DNA from: Verrucomicrobiales bacterium
Lineage (GTDB): Bacteria > Verrucomicrobiota > Verrucomicrobiia > Limisphaerales > J093
Length of the DNA stretch: 64,000 bases
Assembly: GCA_024233305.1 (NCBI GenBank)
Contig: JACKPV010000042.1
Location: 1 to 64,000 of the forward strand
Direction: 5' to 3'
Of the stretch, positions 9,743-17,727 are shown piece after piece. The notes beneath the pieces are model-generated. The model worked only from the letters and a program-made list of their open reading frames with translations. It had not been told where the DNA came from and made no database searches. Numbering within the stretch: the stretch's first letter is position 1; every line of letters begins with the position of its first letter. The translations under genes and the position numbers were made by a program.

Positions 9743-10935
9743 GGGTGCTGCAACTCAACTCGATGCTCACCGGTGGCGGCACGGACGACCAGTGCTTGAA
9801 GCTCGCGGTAGCATTGCAGGCGCGCGGGGTGGAGGTCCGCGTGGCGGGTCCAGGGGATCGGGAATTGTCCCCGCAGATCGCCGCCGCCGGCGTGCCGCAT
9901 TTCGCCACCCCGCCCGAAGGACCGTTGAAGTTGCGCCTGATCCTCGCCGCCGCGCGGCAGATACGACGGGAGCGGTTCGAGGTCGTTCACGGCCACCATG
10001 GTCGGGACCTCTGGCCCACCATCCTCGCCGCCCGCCTTTCCGGCCGAAGTCCGCGGATCGTGCTCACCCGCCACCTCGCGAAGAGCCCGAGTTCCGTCGT
10101 GAGTCGCTCCTGTCTCCTCGGCCAGTGCCATGCCCTCGTCGCGGTGTCGCAGTTCGTCGCGAAGGTGCTGCGGGAAGGATGTTTCGAGCCCGACTCGCCC
10201 GAGCCCGAACGACGGCGCCGACCGCCGCTGCGGGGCGAACACCGAAAGATCCACGTCATCCCCGTCGGCGTCGACACCGCCCGCTTTCGTCCGCTCGATG
10301 CCGCGACGCAGCGTGCGGCCTGGGGGTTGGGGTCGGACGACTTCGCCTTTGGGGTCGTGGGCGGCTTCGGGGCGCCGCGCGGCAAGGGGCAACGCGAGTT
10401 TCTCCGTGCCGCGGCGGCGATCCACAGCGAGGTGCCTGCTGCGAGGTTCCTGATCGTTGGACGCGGGGATCTCGAACCCGTGCTGCGCGGCGACATCGAA
10501 TCGTTGGGGCTGACCGGCAAGGCCCGGCTGACCGGATACGCCACGAACATGCCCGAGGTCATGAACGCCTTGGACTGCCTCGTGCATCCGCAGATCGGCA
10601 CGGAAGCCTTCGGTCTGGTGGTTGCCGAAGCCCAGGCCTGCGGGCGACCGGTGATCGTCACCGAGGTGGATGGCGTCCCGGAGGCAATCGTCAGCGCGAA
10701 ATGGAGCCGGTGCGTGCCCCGCGAAGACGTGCCGGCCCTGGCCGATGCCATGCGCGCCATGGTCTCGAACCGGGCTCCGGATGCCGCGGAGCGCCAGGCT
10801 CTGCATGCCTTGGTCGCCTCGCGGTTCGGTCTGGACAACCTGGGCCGGGCCACCGCCCGTCTCTACGCCACCCTCCTCGAAACAAGCTCCGGCAACCGCG
10901 ACCCGGCGACGCCGGACACCCGCCTCCGCGCTTGA
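9739..10935 (+). CDS. Family 4 (GT-B) glycosyltransferase
   Basis: The 398-aa product has the two-domain GT-B layout. The N-terminus MRVLQLNSMLTGGGTD is the acceptor-side domain with its glycine loop. The C-terminal domain contains VVGGFGAPRGKGQREFLRAA, the nucleotide-sugar motif around EAFGLVVAEAQACGRPVI, and a conserved glutamate. It ends a translationally coupled trio and probably extends the same cell-surface glycan. A convergent ribonuclease D gene lies 72 bp downstream, with no obvious strong terminator in the gap. Confidence 0.9.
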   Translation: MRVLQLNSMLTGGGTDDQCLKLAVALQARGVEVRVAGPGDRELSPQIAAAGVPHFATPPEGPLKLRLILAAARQIRRERFEVVHGHHGRDLWPTILAARLSGRSPRIVLTRHLAKSPSSVVSRSCLLGQCHALVAVSQFVAKVLREGCFEPDSPEPERRRRPPLRGEHRKIHVIPVGVDTARFRPLDAATQRAAWGLGSDDFAFGVVGGFGAPRGKGQREFLRAAAAIHSEVPAARFLIVGRGDLEPVLRGDIESLGLTGKARLTGYATNMPEVMNALDCLVHPQIGTEAFGLVVAEAQACGRPVIVTEVDGVPEAIVSAKWSRCVPREDVPALADAMRAMVSNRAPDAAERQALHALVASRFGLDNLGRATARLYATLLETSSGNRDPATPDTRLRA

Positions 10936-11007
10936 TCTGAGCGGATCCGGCGAGCGAAGCCTCGCGGCCGCCAACCGGAAAACAGGGACCAGCGCGCGGA
11001 TCGATGC

Positions 11008-12075
11008 TCACGGCGGATCGAGCAACAGGCGCGCCTGCCAGGGCAGAACGATCCCGTCAACCCCGCCGCTACTGCGCACCGAAAGGGCCAACAGGTCGCT
11101 CTTGCTCGCCACGATGGACGGGTCGAGCCTGAGCCGTCGGGCCGCCTCGTCGCGTCGCTCGCGCAGTTGCTCGAAGCGGCGTTTCTGAGCTTCGGTCATC
11201 CGCGTGCCGCGCGCCTGCGTGATGACCGGCCATTCCGCCCGCGGCACCCGCAGGCCACGCTCCACGGCTTGAAACACCCCGCGTCGTCGGCTTTGCGAAT
11301 ACCGCCGCGGGATGAGGTCATCGAAACCATTACCGGCGGCCGCGTCCTCCGCGAGCCGCAGCAACCGGTCGTGGTCCAGCACAAAGAAGGGCGGACGGTT
11401 CATTCGCACCGCCTCGCTTTCGCGCCATTGCCAGAGTTCCCGCAGCACCGCCAGCGACCGTCCGTGCAGCCGCGCGGCGCCCTTGATATACCAAGCCGGA
11501 CGTTCAGGTTCCGGCGCGGGCCGGGCGCTGTCCGAAACGAGCTGCCGGCAGCTCTCCCCGTGCCACTCGAGGCGTCCCAGGGACTCCAACCGATGCCGCA
11601 AACAATCCACCAGCGGCTTCAGATAGCGGGCGTCGCAGAGCGCATACTCGATCATCACCGGGGTCAGCGGCCGGATCGACCAGTCGGCCTTCTGCGAACT
11701 CTTGCTGAGCTGGATGCCGAGAAACTCCTTCACCAGATGGTGCAACCCGAACTCGTGCCGCCCGATCAGCCGGGCCGCATTCAGCGTGTCGAAAACCCGG
11801 TCCGGGACGAAGCCGTGCCCACGATACAGCAACCGCAGATCATAGTCGCCGCCGTGCAACAGGATCTCCTTGTCCCGCAATCCCTCGAACAGCGGGCCCA
11901 GATCGAATCCCGCCAGCGGATCGATGAGCACCTCGCCCGGGGGCAGGCTGAGCTGGATCAGGCAGAGCTTCTCCGGGTAGCTGTGGAGGCTGTCGGCCTC
12001 CGTGTCGATTCCCACCCAGGACGCCCGCTCCAGGGCGGGAAGAAACGCCTGCAGCTTCGCGGAAGTATCGATCAT
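11008..12075 (-). CDS. rnd: Ribonuclease D-like 3'-5' exoribonuclease
   Basis: The product (355 aa from the ATG at 12075) has a DEDD exonuclease domain. Asp24 and Glu26 lie in GIDTEADS, further acidic residues lie around LLHGGDYDLR (Asp77, Asp79), and the closing Tyr/Asp motif is in EYALCDARYLKPL. A C-terminal HRDC domain follows (RSLAVLRELWQWRESEA). The family trims tRNA and other stable RNA 3' ends in a metal-dependent way. A start at 12111 would add a poorly conserved leader. The small gene at 12124-12339 lies 48 bp upstream on the same strand and is probably co-transcribed. Confidence 0.9.
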   Translation of the reverse strand: MIDTSAKLQAFLPALERASWVGIDTEADSLHSYPEKLCLIQLSLPPGEVLIDPLAGFDLGPLFEGLRDKEILLHGGDYDLRLLYRGHGFVPDRVFDTLNAARLIGRHEFGLHHLVKEFLGIQLSKSSQKADWSIRPLTPVMIEYALCDARYLKPLVDCLRHRLESLGRLEWHGESCRQLVSDSARPAPEPERPAWYIKGAARLHGRSLAVLRELWQWRESEAVRMNRPPFFVLDHDRLLRLAEDAAAGNGFDDLIPRRYSQSRRRGVFQAVERGLRVPRAEWPVITQARGTRMTEAQKRRFEQLRERRDEAARRLRLDPSIVASKSDLLALSVRSSGGVDGIVLPWQARLLLDPP

Positions 12076-12123
12076 TCGGTCACCATCCCTGCCCTCGTCG
12101 TCTGGAAACACCCGCCGGCCCGT

Positions 12124-12339
12124 TCATTCCTTTTCATACACCACCACCAGCAGCAGATCCGACGGCGAATGGCCGCTCTTGGTCAGCACCGAGGACTGCC
12201 CCTGCTTCGGCCCTTGCGGGGCGATGTTCCCGAAGATGTTCACCACCCGGACCTGGTTCTGGGCCAGCCACTCGTTGACCGACCGTTCGACCAGCTCCAG
12301 GTCCAGTTCAGTGCTCTTAAAAATCTTGATCTGCTGCAT
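12124..12339 (-). CDS. Small conserved protein of unknown function
   Basis: The 71-aa product has no signal peptide or membrane segment. It has a strongly amphipathic pattern: a first strand IKIFKS, a helix LELVERSVNEWLAQ, strands VRVVNIFGNIAP and a final strand LLLVVVYEKE. The same helix-strand-linker-strand order ends the zinc-ribbon protein at 14411-14878, so both probably share a small alpha-beta domain (inference). The gene lies just upstream of rnd. I do not recognise a named family. Confidence 0.75.
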   Translation of the reverse strand: MQQIKIFKSTELDLELVERSVNEWLAQNQVRVVNIFGNIAPQGPKQGQSSVLTKSGHSPSDLLLVVVYEKE

Positions 12340-12573
12340 GGGTGTTTTCTAACGCGTCCGGCCCCGCCGCTCAAGCCCCGAGCGATGCGTCGGTTCCCCC
12401 GCCCGACCCCGGCGATGCGGTGGGGCGCAGGACCCGCCGATTGGCAGCCCGCGCCGGCCGAGCGCCAACTGTTCATCGGACGCTGAACCGCGCTCCGGGA
12501 CCCGGAACCGCAGCCCGCGCGGCGACGGCGGCGCCGATTGTGCGGCGGCTGCCACGTATGGGCTCGCTGCGGC
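12340..12573. other. Intergenic, no gene seen
   Basis: This is a GC-rich stretch between two minus-strand genes. It should hold the promoter of the small gene at 12124-12339. I see no RNA gene or repeat in it. Confidence 0.4.
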
Positions 12574-13731
12574 TCAGAGCAATCGTCGCAGCGCGGCGAG
12601 CAGCGCGTCGATCATGGCGTCGGAATGCGTGGCGCACACGGCGAAACGCAGCACCCCTTCGGGGCCGGCTCCCGGATAGGCCTCGAGGTGGGGCACCAGG
12701 AAGCCCTGCGTCTTGAGTGCGGCGTGCAGCCGGATCATGGCCTCCCGCGAGCCGATCGCCAGACCGAGATTGGCCGCCGGGCCCTCCGGAACCGGCAATC
12801 CCAGAGCGCGCAATCCACGGCGCAGACGAAGGACGTTCGCGGCGAGTCTCCGGCGCAACTCCGGCCGGGCGCGAACGATGGCCAGTGCCCGGGCGGCCGC
12901 GGCGGCGATCGGCGCGGCGGGCGCACTGGCTCCCTCGTAGTAGTGCGTGTTCCGCCGCAGCCGATCGAGGAAGCGCGTCGAGGCCGGGATGAGGCCGCCG
13001 AATCCGCCCAGCGCCTTGGACAGGGTGCCGCAAAGCAACAGCCGTTCCCGGTCCGGGCTCCCGGCCCCGTTCACTCCCTCCGCCCACAATCCCCACCATT
13101 CCACCGTGCCCCGTCCCTCGTCTCCCAGCACGCCGAATCCATGAGCGTCATCCACCACCAGACGCGCCTCCGGGTGTTCCTGACAGATGGCGAGATAATC
13201 CCGGAGCGGGGCCACCGCGCCCGTCACGGGCGAAACCCCGTCCGTCATGACGAACACCGGTTGTGCGGGACGAGCCTTCCGGCGGATCGCGTCCGCCAGA
13301 CTTCCGGGGTCGCCGGGCTGGAATTCGATCACTTCGGCGGCCACCAGGCGCGCCGCCTCGCGCGCGCTGAAGTGGACGGTCCGCTCCAGGCAGACCCGCG
13401 TGCTCCGGTCGGTCCCCGCCACGGCTTGCAGCAGGATGTGATTGCCCGTGAACCCGGAGGCGTAGTGAAAGGCCGTTTCGGTATCGAAGAACGCGGCCGC
13501 TTCCCGTTCAACTTCGACCAGCGGTGGGCTGCTGCCGAAGCCGTTCCGCGAGGTCGCGGTATGCACACCGTAGCGGCGGGCCGCGGCGCACGCAGCCTCG
13601 ATCACCTCCGGGTGCCCGGCCAGACCGAGGTAACCGGTGCCGCCGAAATAGACATACCGACGGCCATCAATGGTCGTCTCGGCGCCCGGCGGGCTTTCCA
13701 TGAGGGACGGAGGTCGCATCGGCAAGGCCAT
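12574..13731 (-). CDS. PLP-dependent acyltransferase of the AONS/KBL family
   Basis: The product (385 aa) belongs to the alpha-oxoamine synthases, pyridoxal-phosphate enzymes that condense an amino acid with an acyl-CoA (8-amino-7-oxononanoate synthase, 2-amino-3-ketobutyrate ligase and relatives). The PLP-binding motif VDDAHGFGVLG and the lysine-bearing TLSKALGGFGG are both present. The N-terminus has YVYFGGTGYLGLAGHPEV, like BioF. No other biotin or threonine-degradation gene is nearby, so the exact substrate is open. Starts at 13719 and 13701 are alternatives. A degenerate copy of codons around residue 110-140 lies upstream at 13884-13971. Confidence 0.88.
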   Translation of the reverse strand: MALPMRPPSLMESPPGAETTIDGRRYVYFGGTGYLGLAGHPEVIEAACAAARRYGVHTATSRNGFGSSPPLVEVEREAAAFFDTETAFHYASGFTGNHILLQAVAGTDRSTRVCLERTVHFSAREAARLVAAEVIEFQPGDPGSLADAIRRKARPAQPVFVMTDGVSPVTGAVAPLRDYLAICQEHPEARLVVDDAHGFGVLGDEGRGTVEWWGLWAEGVNGAGSPDRERLLLCGTLSKALGGFGGLIPASTRFLDRLRRNTHYYEGASAPAAPIAAAAARALAIVRARPELRRRLAANVLRLRRGLRALGLPVPEGPAANLGLAIGSREAMIRLHAALKTQGFLVPHLEAYPGAGPEGVLRFAVCATHSDAMIDALLAALRRLL

Positions 13732-13843
13732 GACACCCCGCCACCCTGACAGCCCCCCTCGCCCGGAGCAACGGTCAATCGAGCCCGCCCTGAGCCCCCG
13801 CCGGCGCCGGCAGCGTTCGCACTACTCGGCCGCGTCTGATCAG

Positions 13844-13860
13844 ACAGTGAACCTGTCACT
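13844..13860 (+). repeat. Direct repeat ACAGTGAACCTGTCAC, copy 1, with hexamer tract
   Basis: The 16-bp core ACAGTGAACCTGTCAC recurs at 13972-13987. Here it is followed by a run of TGTCAT-type hexamers (about 13863-13881). The reverse complement of its centre, GTGACAGGTTCA, recurs at 17716-17727 beside an ATAAAG hexamer run, so the three sites look like one repeat family. Confidence 0.75.
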
Positions 13861-13883
13861 CTGTTTGTCATTGTCATTGTCTC

Positions 13884-13971
13884 CGGCGGCCACCGGGCGC
13901 GCCGCCTCGCGCGCGCTGAAGTGGACGGTCCGGTCCTGGCAGACCAGCGTGTTCCGGTCGGTCCCCGCAAC
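13884..13971 (-). pseudogene. 88-bp fragment of a KBL/AONS-family gene
   Basis: This stretch matches 13335-13422 in the intact gene upstream with about six mismatches in 88 bases. Read on the minus strand it keeps the frame: TVHFSAREAAR is identical, and scattered substitutions such as STRVCLE to NTLVCQD look like those of a diverged paralogue, not a fresh copy. It is bracketed tightly by the two 16-bp direct repeats. Confidence 0.75.
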
Positions 13972-13988
13972 ACAGTGAACCTGTCACC
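13972..13988 (+). repeat. Direct repeat ACAGTGAACCTGTCAC, copy 2
   Basis: This is the second copy of the 16-bp core, in the same orientation and exactly 128 bp after the first. It closes the KBL fragment and lacks the hexamer tract. Confidence 0.75.
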
Positions 13989-14410
13989 ATATCTCCATTG
14001 TGACCTTGTCGTCGCGGGTGGCCTTCACTGACCCCATGCCCGAGGATTGAGGTCCGCTCTGCGCCCATCATGAGCCGTCACCTGTGGCCCCCTTGTTTGA
14101 CCCCCGAGCGGGTCTGGATCTCCGTCTCTGGCCCGGAACGTGTTCCGGCGACGGGCGGTTTTGGTCGGGGGGGACTTGGCAAGCCGGGGACACGATCGAG
14201 CGCCGCGACAGGCCGTTGGCAGTTCCAGCGCATCGAATCGATGCGGCCCAGCGGATGCCCGCGGGTGCCTGGGGGGCAGTTGGGTGCCGTCCAGCGGCGG
14301 CCGGCTGGAGGCGGGGAAATTCGTCCCCAGCGCGGCGGCTTTTTTGCTGGATGCCGCTCGTGTCCGTGCATAAGGTTGGCTCAGTTCAGAAACCAACCAG
14401 CGAGGCCCAT

Positions 14411-14878
14411 ATGGATTTGACGTTTCATTGTCCGCATTGCCGGCAGGAACTGGTGGTGGACGCCGCCGGCGCCGGTTCCTCGATCAGTTGCCCCACCTGC
14501 GAAGCCGAGATCACCATTCCCGAGCCGGACGTCACCAACATCCACACCGCCAACCCCATCTCCACGTCGGCCGCCGCCCGCGAGGAACGCCACTTCAGCG
14601 TCCCCGTCCGCGACGCTCCCTCGGAAGTGCTCGTCGCGCGGAAGGTTCGCGAAGACGAAGGGGAGGGCGATGGCAAGTCGCTGCGCATGAAGGTTATCCG
14701 GCACAGCGACTGCATCGAGGTGGGGGTCGACAACTACGAGAAGGAGGTCACCAAGTTCCTCAACAAGGTCGGCGAACCCAACATCATCAGCATCACGCCG
14801 CTCTCCTATACGCACCTGGATCTGGGCACGCAGAAGATGCTGACGGACTACGCGATCCAGATTATCTACCGCCGTTGA
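14411..14878 (+). CDS. Zinc-ribbon protein with a small C-terminal alpha-beta domain
   Basis: The 155-aa product starts with a four-cysteine zinc ribbon (CPHC near residue 6 and CPTC near residue 27). A flexible, charged linker follows, and then a C-terminal domain (about 95-155) with DYAIQIIYRR as its last strand. That domain resembles the whole of the 71-aa protein at 12124-12339. The start is the ATG directly before MDLTFHCPHC. It is probably cytoplasmic. No enzymatic motif is visible and I recognise no named family. Confidence 0.8.
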   Translation: MDLTFHCPHCRQELVVDAAGAGSSISCPTCEAEITIPEPDVTNIHTANPISTSAAAREERHFSVPVRDAPSEVLVARKVREDEGEGDGKSLRMKVIRHSDCIEVGVDNYEKEVTKFLNKVGEPNIISITPLSYTHLDLGTQKMLTDYAIQIIYRR

Positions 14879-14972
14879 CGTTTTCACCGCCGCTCACCTT
14901 GTACGTCCGCGACCGCCGGACCGGGGAACGCGCCGTGCGATCCGCCGGGGCGGGTTTTTCTCCTACGCGCCC

Positions 14973-16412
14973 ATGGGCTTTCACCGACGCCTGATCACCG
15001 GCGGGACGGCTGCTGTTCTGGCCTTGGTCGGTCGGGCCGCCGATCGCGTCTTCTACGTGCCGGAGAACCCGGCCTACACGATCACCGATTCCGTCCGCGA
15101 CTCGCTGCGGTTCACGCTGGACCACACCCTCGAGCGGGACGCGAAGGGGCACTGGGTTTCGATCTCCAGTTTCGTCAACCCGGACGGCGACGTGATGGGC
15201 TGGCACGATTTCGGTCATCTCGAGGGACCAGGATGGGCCGCCAACGCCGTCGGCGGCGCCTGGGAAATCTGGCGCTGGGGCCGGTTTCTCGGTCGGAGCG
15301 ACTGGCAGCAGGACGCTCTCGATATCCTCGATCATGTGCTCGAAGCCGGTTTTCTGGACGAGAAAACGGGCTTCATCCGCGGGTATCGGGAGACCACGAC
15401 CGGCGAATTCCGTCTGAACTACAAGCACCGGAGCGATTGGTTCTGTCCGGGCTCGATGGCGAAGGTGGCGTTTCAGTTGCTCGAGTTTGGCGCGGATCTC
15501 GGGACCGACCCGCGTGCCGCCCGGATGCAGGAAATGGCGCGACGCACGGCGCGCTGGATAGACGAGCGGGTCGAAGCGGTTCCCAACGGCTGGTTTCCCC
15601 GCCGGGTGACACCGGATGGCACGGTCTACCGGAAATCCCCCGAAGGCGGCAACGACCCGTTCTGGCAGACCTCGGCGGACGGACTGTTCATCCTCCAGTT
15701 GCAGACGGCACTCACGCGGCATGGGCGGGCGGACTTCCGGGCGGACCTGCGACGGCGGGTCCGGGTTTTCATGGAGGCCGGCGGCATCTTCGGCAGCATC
15801 AACCACGACACCTACGACGCGCACGAGAACGTCGCCTACTCGGTGGCTTTTCGCACCCTGCTGGCGGCCGCGCGGGTGCTGGGAGATCCCGCCATCCGGG
15901 AGTTTGCGTACGCCCGGTGTCTCGCCGGGTTGGACCAGTTCAAGCTGAACGAGGACCGCAACGGGGTGGCCACCACGGGGCTGCTCTACATGGAGAAATC
16001 CTGGGACACTTCCTATCTGTGGGAAAACGCCGAGGCGGCCCTGGCGTATTTCGAGGCGGCGGCCGACCTGCTGGCCACCGAGCCGGACCGTGCCCGCGAG
16101 TGCCAACTCGACGGACTCACCATTCTGCGGGCGGCGGCCAGGCATCACTACGGGCCGCACGGATTTCTGACGGAAGGGGTGGACTGGAACGATCACGTGG
16201 GCCAGCAGCATCACATCGGCCTGGCGAAGTACGGCGCGATCCAGTACACCGAGCCGTTCCTCAACAACCAGCACATCGCCGAACCGACGCTTTTTCTGCT
16301 GGAACACCTCGCCCGCACCAGCGACACCGACGGGGGCCGACGCGTCTGGCACGACATCGAAGGGAACGTGGTTCACACGGCGCCCGCGGTTCGTCAGCCT
16401 CCGACCGACTGA
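14973..16412 (+). CDS. Secreted protein with a probable six-hairpin (alpha/alpha) fold
   Basis: The 479-aa product has an N-terminal signal sequence (basic start, hydrophobic TAAVLALVG, cleavage near AADRVF). The body is rich in W, D, E and aromatic residues arranged in repeated helical hairpins, for example HLEGPGWAANAVGGAWEIWR and SWDTSYLWENAEAALAYFEA. That pattern is typical of alpha/alpha-toroid carbohydrate-active enzymes. A glycoside hydrolase or lyase role is an inference from fold style only, since no catalytic motif is certain. An IS21 remnant begins shortly after the stop. Confidence 0.8.
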   Translation: MGFHRRLITGGTAAVLALVGRAADRVFYVPENPAYTITDSVRDSLRFTLDHTLERDAKGHWVSISSFVNPDGDVMGWHDFGHLEGPGWAANAVGGAWEIWRWGRFLGRSDWQQDALDILDHVLEAGFLDEKTGFIRGYRETTTGEFRLNYKHRSDWFCPGSMAKVAFQLLEFGADLGTDPRAARMQEMARRTARWIDERVEAVPNGWFPRRVTPDGTVYRKSPEGGNDPFWQTSADGLFILQLQTALTRHGRADFRADLRRRVRVFMEAGGIFGSINHDTYDAHENVAYSVAFRTLLAAARVLGDPAIREFAYARCLAGLDQFKLNEDRNGVATTGLLYMEKSWDTSYLWENAEAALAYFEAAADLLATEPDRARECQLDGLTILRAAARHHYGPHGFLTEGVDWNDHVGQQHHIGLAKYGAIQYTEPFLNNQHIAEPTLFLLEHLARTSDTDGGRRVWHDIEGNVVHTAPAVRQPPTD

Positions 16413-16470
16413 ACCGGCGCGCGCCGGAGGGGGCCGGCCCGTGCGTTGGGTCGCCCGAAGCCCGGGTGCG

Positions 16471-16540
16471 TATTTCGGCGAAATCGGACACGCATTTCGG
16501 AAAATATTCGGACACCCGTTTCGGAGTCATTTCGGACACT
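16471..16540. repeat. IS21-type terminal direct repeats TTCGGACAC
   Basis: Three spaced copies of TCGGACAC (near 16484, 16508 and 16532), each with a TTTCGG-like neighbour, form the multi-repeat end expected beyond istB in IS21-family elements. They mark the downstream end of the IS remnant. Confidence 0.65.
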
Positions 16541-16672
16541 TTCCGGAGCGGAGCGACGCTCGGGGGGAAGTGTAGATCGGGGGTCCGAAATGAAGTCAAG
16601 TTTTCGACCTGGCAAACGCCCTCGGAGCCAAAGGTGACGCTCGGGTCTCGGGAGGGAGGAAAGCGAGCGGGT

Positions 16673-16772
16673 TGGGCCATCCCAAAATGGGGTAGCGCCG
16701 CTGCAGACCGGCCTCCTGAGCCATAGCTCGCGGTCTGCGGCGTGCGCCTGGGTCCCGTTTTGGGGTGGCCCA
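16673..16772. repeat. Long imperfect inverted repeat (hairpin)
   Basis: The left arm GGGCCATCCCAAAATGGGG pairs with the right arm CCCGTTTTGGGGTGGCCC, and the inner GCAGACCG pairs with CGGTCTGC, leaving a loop near 16711-16729. It lies between istB and the IS end and could act as a transcription stop or a structural part of the element. Confidence 0.7.
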
Positions 16773-16813
16773 GCCCGCGGTCGAACGGGCCGGACACCCC
16801 GGACTGGCTGGCG

Positions 16814-17527
16814 CTAATCCGCAGGAGCGGATTTGGGGTCGCGCAGCGATTTGCCGTCCAACTCGATCCGATAGGCGTTGTGAACCAGGCGGTCCAGCAG
16901 GGCGTCGGCCACGGTGGCGTCCCCGATGGTGTCGTGCCATTGGCCGACGGGATATTGGCTGGTCAGGAGGGTGGCACCACGACCGATCCGGTCGTCGATG
17001 ATCTCGAGCAGATGGCGATAGAGCCGGGGCTTGGCCACGGCGAGCCCAAGGTCGTCGATGATGAAGAGGTCCAGGCGGGCCAGGGTCTTGATCAGGTTGA
17101 CCAGGCTGCCGTCGGCCTGCGCGGCCTCCAGGGCGCGAAAGAGCTTCGGCGCATAGAAGTAGCGCGTGCGCAGTCCATCGCGACAGGCTTGGTGTCCCAG
17201 CGCACAGGCCAGATGGCTTTTGCCGATCCCGGTCGGGCCGGTGATGATGCAGTTGCGATGTTCCCGCACCCAGGCCGACGCACGCAGTTGGTCGATGTGG
17301 GCGCGTTTGAGTCCGCGAGGATGACGGTAGTTGATGTCCTCCAGGCTGGCGCCTGCGATCTTCAACTGGGCGTTCTTGAGCCGGGTGGCCAGACCGCGGT
17401 TTTCGTGCCAGAGCCACTGGCGTTCGACCAACAGCGCGAGGCGTTCCTCGAAGTCGAGTTCGCTGATGTCGCGTTGGCGGCGTTGTTCTTCGAGGGCTTC
17501 GAGCATGCCCTCCAGGCGCAGGTGCAG
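16814..17527 (-). pseudogene. istB: 5'-truncated istB, IS21 helper ATPase
   Basis: The AAA+ helper that guides IS21 transposition is nearly complete. It has Walker A GPTGIGKSHLACALG, Walker B LFIIDDLGLA, sensor region TLLTSQYPVGQWHD and C-terminal DRLVHNAYRIELDG. Homology begins at LRLEGMLEAL, so roughly the first ten family residues are missing. The open frame extends upstream to 17737, but that part is out-of-frame istA sequence plus hexamer repeat and is not protein-like. Confidence 0.82.
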
Positions 17528-17694
17528 GTGCCGAAGTGCAGGGCTCGTTGGCAGGCGGCTTCGAGTCGTTGCGAGCCGGCGGCCTTGCCGAGGCGGATGA
17601 TGCCCAGACAGGAACGAAAGCCCTGCTCGGGATGAGGGCGCTCTTCCATGATCCGTTGCACCAACTGGGCGCAGGCCGGACCGGTCTTCCGGGC
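17527..17694 (-). pseudogene. istA: C-terminal fragment of istA (IS21 transposase)
   Basis: In a different frame from istB this stretch reads AQLVQRIMEERPHPEQGFRS and then LGIIRLGK and RLEAACQRALHFGT, the typical IstA tail. It then runs without its normal end into istB, so a small deletion joined the two genes and shifted the frame. Confidence 0.78.
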
Positions 17695-17698
17695 CCAT

Positions 17699-17727
17699 AT
17701 AAAGATAAAGATAAAGTGACAGGTTCA
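17699..17727 (-). repeat. Hexamer tract (ATAAAG)3 plus GTGACAGGTTCA core
   Basis: Three perfect ATAAAG units lead into the core GTGACAGGTTCA. The 14-bp part AGATAAAGTGACAG (17709-17722) recurs with one change at 18909-18922, exactly 1,200 bp on and in the same orientation, so the two bracket the RAYT gene. Confidence 0.7.

Larger units (their letters stand above)
13732..14410. other. Accessory intergenic region holding a bounded gene fragment
   Basis: Apart from the repeat-bracketed KBL fragment (13844-13988) I find no gene in these 680 bases. The frame of the zinc-ribbon gene stays open back to 14084, but the extension is compositionally unlike protein. Any promoter for the gene at 14411 should lie near its end. 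Confidence 0.5.
16471..17694 (-). mobile_element. IS21-family element remnant
   Basis: The remnant comprises, on the minus strand, the last roughly 55 codons of istA, a 5'-truncated istB, a long hairpin and the terminal repeats. Nearly all of istA, including its DDE catalytic core, is missing. At the istA side it ends abruptly at the ATAAAG hexamer and GTGACAGGTTCA motif near 17700. The element cannot transpose on its own. Confidence 0.8.

Noticed and set aside
14084..14410. Upstream extension of the zinc-ribbon gene
   Set aside because: The frame is open, but its translation is Arg/Gly/Pro-rich and unlike protein. The zinc ribbon begins right after the ATG at 14411.
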